Positions 1 through 5,555 of a stretch of 5,651 nucleotides of DNA are shown piece by piece; position 1 is the first letter of the stretch; every line of letters begins with the position of its first letter. A model generated the notes under the pieces. The model was not told the origin of the DNA, did no database searches, and worked only from the letters and a program-made list of their open reading frames with translations. The position numbers were made by a program, and so were the translations under genes. Source of the DNA: PBB1 sp031380885 (GTDB taxonomy: Bacteria > Pseudomonadota > Gammaproteobacteria > Burkholderiales > Burkholderiaceae_C); contig JANMXL010000172.1 in assembly GCA_031380885.1 (NCBI GenBank), forward strand, positions 1 through 5,651, read 5' to 3'.

Positions 1-2
1 GT

Positions 3-221
3 CCGCTGCTGGCCGGCTCGGCGGCTGCGCTGTTGCTGGTGCAACTGCTCAAGCGCAAGGCCGCGCGGCGACGGAGCACACGATCGGGACACGCTGAGCA
101 ACACCATCGAATCAGGTCGTGTTTCAGTTGTCATAGTCGAGCGTCCCGTTCGAAACAACAGCGTGCGTGGGGCCCCGGACACTGGCCACATGGCGAATTT
201 GTTTTGCCAGCAGACGTTTAG
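3..221 (+). CDS. 3' end of an unrecognised, probably membrane, protein (partial)
   Basis: This frame is open from the left edge to a TAG at 219-221. Its first residues read PLLAGSAAALLLVQLLKRKA followed by several arginines, which looks like a final transmembrane helix and a positively charged cytoplasmic tail. The first roughly 24 codons have the strong G/C third-position bias of the other genes here; after about position 75 the bias fades and the translation becomes low in sense (RSGHAEQHHRIRS and onward). The true ancestral C-terminus may therefore lie near 75-100 and the rest may be read-through. A TGA in the neighbouring frame at 95-97 would end a slightly frameshifted version. I cannot name the family from so short a piece. 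A noncoding left edge, or a gene on the other strand, remains possible. Confidence 0.35.
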   Translation, partial: PLLAGSAAALLLVQLLKRKAARRRSTRSGHAEQHHRIRSCFSCHSRASRSKQQRAWGPGHWPHGEFVLPADV

Positions 222-372
222 GAGAAGCCCACCAGGGATACAGATTCACCGTCAGCCCACCCGCAGCGTCCAACACCGGCCGCGCCGAGCGCGCCCTGGT
301 TAACCCATTCGGTCAGCTAAAGCACGACAACCGTCGTCCCCACATTCCAACTTACCCCTCGAAAGCACCGCC
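222..372. other. Intergenic region upstream of the DegP-like protease gene
   Basis: No gene is supported here. Small structures are visible: an imperfect GC hairpin at 278-295 (GGC-C-GCGC paired with GCGCGCC, loop CGA, one bulged C), with no T-run after it; a perfect 8-bp palindrome GGTTAACC at 298-305; and an inverted repeat ACGAC-AACC-GTCGT at 324-337, ending 35 bases before the protease start codon. The protease promoter should lie here or slightly upstream. I could not find a convincing sigma-70 or sigma-E (GGAACTT-type) -35/-10 pair. The three structures could be an operator, leader-RNA structure or chance in GC-rich DNA. Confidence 0.35.
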
Positions 373-1911
373 ATGACCGCATCCACCTTCCTGCCCCACC
401 GCACTGCCATCGCCATGGCCACCGCCGCCGTCCTCGGCTTTGGCGCGGCAGGCACCTACCGCATGGTCCACGCCGAAAACACGCCCAGCGTGCAGGCGCC
501 GGTCGCCTCGGCAGCCACCCCGACGCCGGCCGGCCTGCCCGATCTGGCCAGCATTGCCAAGCGCTACGGCTCGGCCGTGGTCAACATCAGCGTCAGCGGC
601 ACCCGCAAGGTGGCGATGAATGGCGCTGAAGACGACAGCGATGACAACAGTGCCGACGACAGCTCTAGCGCGTCCGGCAACACCGCGCCACCGAACGGCG
701 CGTACCAGGATTTCCTGCGCCGCTTCCAGCAGCAGTTCGGCGGCTTGCCACCCGGCATGGCGCCGGGCACCCGGGTGCCGATGCGTGGCGAGGGCTCCGG
801 CTTCATCGTGCAGTCTGACGGCGTGATCCTGACCAACGCCCACGTGGTGCGCGGCGCGCAGGAAGTGATGGTCAAGCTGACCGACCGCCGCGAGTTCCGC
901 GCCAAGGTGTTGGGCGCCGATCCGAAGACCGACATCGCAGTGCTGAAGATCGACGCGAAGGACCTGCCAACGGTGGTGTTCGCGCCGGCCAAACAACAGC
1001 CGCAGGTCGGTGAATGGGTGCTGGCGATCGGCTCGCCGTTCGGCTTCGAGAACACCGTCACCGCCGGTGTCGTCAGCGCGGTCGGCCGTTCGCTGCACGA
1101 CGACAGCGCGGTGCCGTTCATCCAGACCGATGTGGCGGTGAACCCCGGCAACTCCGGTGGCCCGCTGTTCAACACGCGCGGCGAAGTGATCGGCATCAAC
1201 TCGCAGATCTATTCGCGCTCCGGTGGCTACCAGGGCCTGTCGTTTGCGATACCCGTCGAGGTGGCACAGCACATCGAACGCCAGGTGCTCGACACCGGCC
1301 GGGTGCGCCACGCACGGCTGGGTGTCACGGTGCAGCAGGTGAACCAGACGCTGGCCGAGTCGTTCAAGCTGCCGAAGCCGCAAGGCGCGCTGGTCGCCAA
1401 TGTCGATCCGAACAGCCCCGCTGGGAAGGCGGGCATTGAATCGGGTGACGTGGTGATGGCGGTCAACGGCACGCCGATCGTCGACTCGGTCGATCTGCCC
1501 GCGATGGTGGGCCTGGCGCTGCCCGGCGACAAGCTGAGCCTCCAGCTGTGGCGCCAGGGCGCGCAGCGCACGGTGAACGCGACGCTGGCCGATGCGAAAC
1601 CTGACGCCACGGTCGCCAAGGCGGAATCCGAGGCGACCGCGCCGCGCGGCCGCCTCGGCTTGGCGCTGCGCCCGCTGCAACCCGAGGAAAAGCGTGAGTC
1701 GGGCCTCGCCAGCGGCCTGGTGATCGAAGGGGTCACCGGCGCCAGCGAGCGTGCAGGGATCCAGCCAGGCGACGTGTTGCTGGCCGTGAACGGCAAGGCC
1801 GTCGGCAGCGTCAACGAGGCCCGCGAGGCGGCTGCGAAGTCGGAGAAGTCGGCAGCGTTGCTGGTGCAGCGCGGCGAGATCAAGATCTACGTGCCGGTGC
1901 GGCTGGGTTGA
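373..1911 (+). CDS. degP: Do/HtrA-family periplasmic serine endoprotease (DegP/DegQ-like)
   Basis: A complete 512-residue serine protease/chaperone that degrades or refolds misfolded envelope proteins in the periplasm. The N-terminus has a basic residue, a hydrophobic stretch (about 11-27) and a likely signal peptidase site after V32-H33-A34. The trypsin-like domain spans about 59-305 with a full catalytic triad: His157 in TNAHVV, Asp187 in KTDIAVLKI, and Ser261 in NPGNSGGPL. Two PDZ domains follow, about 312-405 (carboxylate loop RLGV at 315-318) and 424-511 (loop RLGLAL at 427-432), giving the usual Do-family length and order. An Asp/Ser-rich insert lies at about 86-103, before the YQDFLRRF segment. 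The start is the first ATG in frame and leads directly into the signal peptide; the ribosome binding site is weak (GAAAG at 361-365). The gene runs tail-to-tail with the response regulator. DegP, DegQ and MucD cannot be separated by eye, so the symbol marks the family rather than strict orthology. Confidence 0.93.
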   Translation: MTASTFLPHRTAIAMATAAVLGFGAAGTYRMVHAENTPSVQAPVASAATPTPAGLPDLASIAKRYGSAVVNISVSGTRKVAMNGAEDDSDDNSADDSSSASGNTAPPNGAYQDFLRRFQQQFGGLPPGMAPGTRVPMRGEGSGFIVQSDGVILTNAHVVRGAQEVMVKLTDRREFRAKVLGADPKTDIAVLKIDAKDLPTVVFAPAKQQPQVGEWVLAIGSPFGFENTVTAGVVSAVGRSLHDDSAVPFIQTDVAVNPGNSGGPLFNTRGEVIGINSQIYSRSGGYQGLSFAIPVEVAQHIERQVLDTGRVRHARLGVTVQQVNQTLAESFKLPKPQGALVANVDPNSPAGKAGIESGDVVMAVNGTPIVDSVDLPAMVGLALPGDKLSLQLWRQGAQRTVNATLADAKPDATVAKAESEATAPRGRLGLALRPLQPEEKRESGLASGLVIEGVTGASERAGIQPGDVLLAVNGKAVGSVNEAREAAAKSEKSAALLVQRGEIKIYVPVRLG

Positions 1912-1916
1912 GGCTG

Positions 1917-1940
1917 GGCGCGCGTCGAAGGGCGCGCGCC
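1917..1940. terminator. GC hairpin between convergent genes, possible bidirectional terminator
   Basis: A perfect 8-bp stem, GGCGCGCG at 1917-1924 with CGCGCGCC at 1933-1940, closes an 8-base loop. It starts 6 bases after the protease stop codon and ends 9 bases before the end of the convergent response regulator gene, the expected place for a shared terminator. Neither side has a T-run, so a classical intrinsic terminator is not shown. It could instead slow polymerase, protect 3' ends or assist Rho-dependent termination. Confidence 0.45.
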
Positions 1941-1948
1941 ACCCGCCA

Positions 1949-2680
1949 TCAGTACAAGGTCTCGACGTCGCTGACCAATTGATACCCTGCCCCGCGCTCG
2001 GTGACGATCATCACCGGGCGCGCCGGGTCGGGCTCGATCTTGCGGCGCAAACGCAGGATCTGCACGTCGATCGTGCGGTCATAAACCTCGGCTTCGTGCA
2101 GGCGCGACATCGACAGCAGTCGGTCCCGCGACAGCACCCGACGCGGTGCGCCGCACAGCGCGGTCAGCAGGCTGAATTCACCGTTCGACAACTCAATCAC
2201 CACGCCCGCAGGCGAGGTCAGACGCCGTGTGCGCAGGTTCAGCTCCCAGCCCGAAAAACGAAACGCGCGCCGGGTGTTGTCGCGCTCGGGCAGTGTGGCT
2301 TGCACCTGATATCGCCGCAGCACCGCGCGCACCCGGGCCAGCAGCTCGCGCGGGCTGAAGGGTTTGGTCACGTAGTCGTCGGCGCCGAGTTCGAGGCCCA
2401 TCACCCGGTCGGCCTCTTCGTTGCGGCCGGTCAGCAGCACGATCGGCACGGTGGCGCGCTCACGCAGCCGCCGCGCGAGCTGCATGCCATCTTCACCGGG
2501 CAGCTTCAGGTCCAGCAGCACCAGGTCGATTGCCTCGCTGTCGATCAGCGCAAACAGATCGCTGCCCGAGGCGCCGACGCTGACGCGCATCTCATTGTCG
2601 ACCAGGTACTCGCGGACCAGATCGCGGATACTGGGATCGTCATCGATGACGAGAATGTGCGGAGCCGTGTGGGAGGTCAT
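1949..2680 (-). CDS. OmpR-family response regulator, VirG-like
   Basis: A 243-residue DNA-binding response regulator. The receiver domain (about 8-124) has the acidic pocket IDDD at 12-15, phospho-acceptor Asp57 in LLDLKLPGEDG, Thr84 in LLTGR and Lys106 in TKPF, so it should accept phosphate normally. The winged-helix domain (about 138-237) includes YDRTIDVQILRLRRKIE at 200-216, the recognition-helix region, and ERGAGY at 228-233. Segments such as FSGWELNLRTRRLTS, VLSRDRLL and EVYDRTID closely resemble Agrobacterium VirG as I recall it, more than PhoB or OmpR. The ATG at 2680 is preferred because it places the receiver a few residues from the N-terminus, as usual. A GTG at 2746 would add 22 residues of poor sense, and its only GGAGG lies one base before the codon. 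The sensor kinase gene is divergent across 131 bp and is the obvious partner. Its targets are unknown; autoregulation is plausible. Confidence 0.92.
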   Translation of the reverse strand: MTSHTAPHILVIDDDPSIRDLVREYLVDNEMRVSVGASGSDLFALIDSEAIDLVLLDLKLPGEDGMQLARRLRERATVPIVLLTGRNEEADRVMGLELGADDYVTKPFSPRELLARVRAVLRRYQVQATLPERDNTRRAFRFSGWELNLRTRRLTSPAGVVIELSNGEFSLLTALCGAPRRVLSRDRLLSMSRLHEAEVYDRTIDVQILRLRRKIEPDPARPVMIVTERGAGYQLVSDVETLY

Positions 2681-2811
2681 GAATTCGGCGTTGTGCCGCT
2701 TCGAGAATGCAACGCGAACGATCGTAGCGCGGCAGCGCCAGTTCACGCCTCCACCCTGCCGACGAGCCGCGATGCCGCTGGTCTGTGTCGACCGCGATAG
2801 CCCGCTTGCCG
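2681..2811. promoter_or_regulatory. Divergent control region between response regulator and sensor kinase
   Basis: This 131-bp space separates the two start codons and must hold the promoters of both genes, unless the kinase begins at the upstream GTG (2785). It contains a 6-bp inverted repeat GCGTTG (2688-2693) and CAACGC (2710-2715), whose arm centres lie 22 bp apart, about two helical turns. Just beside it is a perfect palindrome ACGATCGT (2718-2725). These are reasonable candidates for a regulator-binding site, probably autoregulatory, but no consensus is matched. I see no strong -35/-10 pair for either direction and no clear Shine-Dalgarno sequence before either start. Confidence 0.5.
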
Positions 2812-4911
2812 ATGACTGAGAGCCTTCCCCCTCGCCCCGCCCTGCCCCGCATCTGGCTCGTCGCCGGGCTGGCCGCGCTGTCGTTGATCACCGTCACCGC
2901 GGCCAGCCTCTGGCACCTGCGCCACGAAGCGCTGACCAGCCAGGCACGCGAGCTGTCGGTGCTGTCCCTGGCGCTGGCCGACGAGCTCGACCGCGGCCTG
3001 CAAAGCGTCGAAATCGGCTTGCAGGCGGTGCGCCTGGAACTGCGCATCGGCGAGTTGCTGCCCGAGACCGACGAGTTCGCCGGCCAGCGCTACCCGCACG
3101 ACCTGAAGCTGCCGCTGGCCAGCCAGTTGTGGGTGATCGACCGGCGCGGCAAGCTGCTTGCCGCATCGAGCCCGACAGCAGCGCCTCACCCCAGCAGCTT
3201 CTTGCCAGCCTTGTTGACGCTCAGCGACACCGACACCGCACTTAGTCGGCCGTTTCCGGGCACGACCGCGGGCCAGCCATCGGTCGCGCTGGCGGTGCGC
3301 TACAACGACCACGAAGGTGCACTCGGCGGGTGGCTGATCGCTGCGCTGCCGGTCGAGGCCTTGCGTGGCGCGTTCTCCAAGGCGGCACCGACTGCCGACG
3401 CGCGCATGGCGGTGTACCGCGCCGATGGCGTGCGGCTGGCGGGTTCACTGTCGCCCCTGCCCCGGCCCGACGTGGCCCAAGCGCTGCTGCTGCCCGGTGC
3501 CAGTCGCCAGCAAGATGCCCGCCTGCTGAGCGATGGCCTGGAGCGCCTCATCGCCGAGCGAGCGCTGCTGCGCGTTGGCCTGACGATGGTGCTGACCCGT
3601 GATGTCAAGACAGCACTGGAACCCTGGCGCGACGTGGCCTGGCTGGCATCGTCGGGGGTGATGCTGCTGCTGGCCGGGCTGGCGGCTGCAGCGCACCACA
3701 TTGCGCGTGCCGAGCAACGACGGCAAGACTCGCAGGCGGCCTTGCAGGCCCAGCTGTCACGCACCAACAGGCTCGAATCGCTGGGCACGCTGGCAGGCGG
3801 CGTGGCCCACGATTTCAACAACGTGCTGGCCGCCGTGCTGGGCTATGCCGAGATGGCAAGGCAGGGCGCGGCCGATGACAGTCGACAGGCACGCCAGCTC
3901 GACCAGGTGCTGCGCGCCGCGCTGCGTGGAAAGGCGCTGGTGGAGCGCATCCTGTCGTTCAGCCGCAGCGGCGCGCGCAGTGCAACGGTGTTCGAGGTGC
4001 AGCCCATCATCGATGAAGTGCTGGGCCTGCTGGCCGCCTCACTGCGCCACGGCGTGGTGCTGGAGAGCCGCTTCGACGCGCCCGGCATGCGGCTGCGCGG
4101 CGATGCGACGCAGGTGTTCGAGGCGGTGATGAACCTGTGCACGAACGCCATGCAGGCGATGCCCGACGGCGGCACGTTGACGGTCTCCACCGTACGCCAC
4201 CGAGTGAACCAGGTGCAAGCGGTGTCGCACGGCCAGCTCGAACCCGGCGACTACCTGGCCCTGAGCGTGGCCGACGAAGGCGCAGGCATTGCCGCCGACG
4301 TGATGGACCATTTGTTCGAGCCCTTCTTCACCACCCGCCGCGAGCACGCCGGCACCGGCCTGGGCCTGGCGGTGGTGCACGGCGTGGTGGCTGAATTCGG
4401 CGGCGCAATCGATGTGCAGAGCACGCCGGGAACACCAGGCGCCGGCGCGCGCTTCACGCTGTACCTGCCCGAATCGCACGATGCGCTGGCCCCTGAAGCC
4501 ACAACGCCTGCCGACACACCAACCGGCCGCGGCCAGACGCTGATGATCCTCGACGACGAGCCGGCACTGGTCGAACTGGCCGAAGAACTGCTGGCCGAGC
4601 TCGGCTACGAACCCATCGGCTACACCGACCCGAAAGCCGCGCTGGAAGCCCTGCGCGGCGAGCCGGAACGCTACGACGCGCTGCTGACTGACGAGGTGAT
4701 GCCCGCGCTGACCGGCACCCAGCTCACCGAAGCGCTGCGCGCCTTCGCGCCGCAGCTGCCGGTGCTGCTGGTCAGCGGCTACGGCGGCCCGCAACTGGCC
4801 TCCCGCGCCGCCGCCGTCGGCGTCACCCGCGTGCTGGCCAAGCCGCTGCAGCGCGGGGAGCTGGCGCAAGCGCTGGATCAGCTGTTGAGTCCGAATCGAC
4901 AGACCCAATGA
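2812..4911 (+). CDS. Hybrid sensor histidine kinase, VirA-like, with double-Cache-like periplasmic domain
   Basis: A 699-residue inner-membrane sensor kinase. Residues 13-35 and 274-298 are membrane helices flanking a periplasmic domain (36-273). That domain has two similar strand-turn motifs, LWVIDRRGKLLAAS (106-119) and MAVYRADGVRLAGS (199-212), with GGWLIAALPVEALRGAF (172-188) between them, a pattern I associate with double-Cache ligand sensors. A short coiled-coil-like linker (299-320) leads to the HisKA domain with His333 in AHDFNN. The ATPase domain has N441/N445, DEGAGI (488-493), FEPFF (502-506) and GTGLGL (514-519). A C-terminal receiver (about 576-692) has D581/D582, phospho-acceptor D627, S655 and K677, so it looks functional. 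Kinase and receiver segments (HGQLEPGDYLALSV, ELGYEPIGYT) recall VirA, but VirA's long cytoplasmic linker is missing. A GTG at 2785 would add nine residues; neither start has a good ribosome binding site. The partner is probably the divergent regulator; the ligand is unknown. Confidence 0.9.
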   Translation: MTESLPPRPALPRIWLVAGLAALSLITVTAASLWHLRHEALTSQARELSVLSLALADELDRGLQSVEIGLQAVRLELRIGELLPETDEFAGQRYPHDLKLPLASQLWVIDRRGKLLAASSPTAAPHPSSFLPALLTLSDTDTALSRPFPGTTAGQPSVALAVRYNDHEGALGGWLIAALPVEALRGAFSKAAPTADARMAVYRADGVRLAGSLSPLPRPDVAQALLLPGASRQQDARLLSDGLERLIAERALLRVGLTMVLTRDVKTALEPWRDVAWLASSGVMLLLAGLAAAAHHIARAEQRRQDSQAALQAQLSRTNRLESLGTLAGGVAHDFNNVLAAVLGYAEMARQGAADDSRQARQLDQVLRAALRGKALVERILSFSRSGARSATVFEVQPIIDEVLGLLAASLRHGVVLESRFDAPGMRLRGDATQVFEAVMNLCTNAMQAMPDGGTLTVSTVRHRVNQVQAVSHGQLEPGDYLALSVADEGAGIAADVMDHLFEPFFTTRREHAGTGLGLAVVHGVVAEFGGAIDVQSTPGTPGAGARFTLYLPESHDALAPEATTPADTPTGRGQTLMILDDEPALVELAEELLAELGYEPIGYTDPKAALEALRGEPERYDALLTDEVMPALTGTQLTEALRAFAPQLPVLLVSGYGGPQLASRAAAVGVTRVLAKPLQRGELAQALDQLLSPNRQTQ

Positions 4912-4974
4912 GAAACCGACCGCGATCACGCTCGGTATGATTTGATGAGCAAACTGATCGGAACGGAGTCGTCA
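4912..4974 (+). promoter_or_regulatory. Possible parD promoter and operator, overlapping a weak hairpin after the kinase gene
   Basis: TATGAT at 4936-4941 matches the sigma-70 -10 consensus at five of six positions and lies 33 bases before the antitoxin start, but no good -35 is present at the usual distance. An imperfect hairpin pairs ACCGA (4915-4919) with TCGGT (4932-4936) directly after the kinase stop codon; it has no strong T-run. A second inverted repeat, CGATCA (4923-4928) and TGATCG (4955-4960), brackets the -10. ParD proteins usually repress their own promoter at symmetrical sites, so these repeats are candidate operator halves. All of this is inferred from short matches. Confidence 0.35.
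4965..4968 (+). promoter_or_regulatory. Ribosome binding site that fixes the parD start
   Basis: GGAG lies six bases before the ATG at 4975, an ideal Shine-Dalgarno spacing. It supports that start over the upstream in-frame TTG (4942) and ATG (4945), which have no such site and would add 10 to 11 residues ahead of the conserved ribbon-helix-helix start. Confidence 0.7.
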
Positions 4975-5262
4975 ATGTCCACCATCGAACGCTTGACCGT
5001 CACGATGCCTGCCGACATGGCGGCCGTGGTGAAAGCCGCTGTCGAAGGGGGTGGCTACACCTCCACCAGCGAGGTCGTGCGCGAAGCGTTGCGCGACTGG
5101 AAAGCCAAGCGTGCCATTCAGTCGCTGGAACTGGCCGCGCTGAAAACCGACATCGACAAAGGCTTGGCCGATGTGACGGCAGGTCGACTCGTGGACTTCG
5201 ACGCCGAAGACATCGCCGAGCGCGGGAGAAAGCTGTTAGCCGCCCGCTTCGACTCCGTCTGA
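4975..5262 (+). CDS. parD: ParD-family type II antitoxin (ribbon-helix-helix)
   Basis: A complete 95-residue antitoxin-like protein. Residues 4-12 (IERLTVTMP) form the DNA-contacting beta strand of a ribbon-helix-helix fold, followed by the helices around 14-24 and 30-43, with TSTSEVVREALRDW (residues 29-42) the typical ParD signature. The C-terminal half (about 50-95) is charged and helical, the part that in ParD proteins wraps around and neutralises the ParE toxin. Dimers normally bind and repress their own promoter. The gene follows the kinase after 63 bp and has its own ribosome binding site. Its 3' end overlaps the reading frame of a damaged ParE gene, so here it may be an orphan antitoxin or a transcription repressor. 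The reading frame itself shows no damage. A single base change at 5237 may have altered its C-terminus (see findings). Confidence 0.88.
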   Translation: MSTIERLTVTMPADMAAVVKAAVEGGGYTSTSEVVREALRDWKAKRAIQSLELAALKTDIDKGLADVTAGRLVDFDAEDIAERGRKLLAARFDSV

Positions 5263-5555
5263 CCGAAACCGCCGCGGCGGAACTCGGCGGGATTTGGGCC
5301 TACATCGCACGGGAAGCCTCTGCGGCCGTCGCGACACGCTTCGTCAAAGCGATAGAGAAAGAGTTTTGAACGCTCCAGAAGGCGCCGCTGATCGGGCCAA
5401 AGCGCGACACGCTTGCGCCGGGACTTCGCGTGACCTTCCACGGCGCGTACGCCATTTACTACCCACCAGGAACCGATGATCTGGTGATCGTTCGTGTGCT
5501 GCACGGGGCGCGTGATCTGAGAGTGATTTCTGAACAGAGCGGGTTCGTCTCGTAA
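5235..5555 (+). pseudogene. parE: Degraded ParE/RelE-family toxin gene
   Basis: One reading frame from about 5235 to the TAA at 5553-5555 encodes a ParE-like toxin of about 105 residues, interrupted by an in-frame TGA at 5367-5369. Before the stop it reads SRPLRLRLTETAAAELG, then IWAYIAREASAAVATRFVKA. After it come APLIGPKRDTLAPGLRV, TFHGAYAIYYP and DDLVIVRVLHGARDL, the usual ParE order ending in the IVRVLHGARD strand. ParE toxins act on DNA gyrase; related RelE toxins cleave mRNA. The frame is the same on both sides, so a substitution (for example Arg CGA to TGA) explains the stop more simply than a frameshift. No ATG, GTG or TTG starts the frame: the codon at the expected place is GTT (5235-5237), and CTG at 5259 is the only near-cognate. 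The frame overlaps the end of parD by 28 bases, as expected for a toxin-antitoxin pair. A functional toxin is very unlikely. Confidence 0.85.

Noticed and set aside
352..1680. A 442-codon open frame on the - strand opposite the protease gene.
   Set aside because: It is a GC-driven antisense shadow: rich in Arg, His, Gly and Ala with no recognisable domain, while the + strand has a complete protease with all catalytic residues.
2708..2719. TGCAACGCGAAC as a possible vir box (consensus TNCAATTGAAAY), given the VirG-like regulator.
   Set aside because: Only 8 of 12 positions match and the conserved central bases are wrong, so chance is a sufficient explanation; it also overlaps the right arm of the inverted repeat.
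2681..2746. An extended response regulator start at GTG 2746 (22 extra residues).
   Set aside because: The added residues have no receiver-like sense, the GGAGG is only one base from the GTG, and most OmpR-type regulators start a few residues before the IDDD motif.
1979..2800. A 273-codon + strand open frame opposite the response regulator.
   Set aside because: Its composition (many Gln, His, Arg) is typical of a shadow frame, and the - strand carries an unmistakable receiver and winged-helix protein.
4039..4929. A 296-codon - strand open frame opposite the kinase gene.
   Set aside because: No domain or signal is visible and the + strand kinase motifs are complete throughout; a shadow of GC-rich coding DNA.
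5367..5369. TGA as a selenocysteine or read-through codon.
   Set aside because: ParE toxins do not use selenocysteine, no selenocysteine insertion element is evident, and loss of the start codon independently points to a pseudogene.
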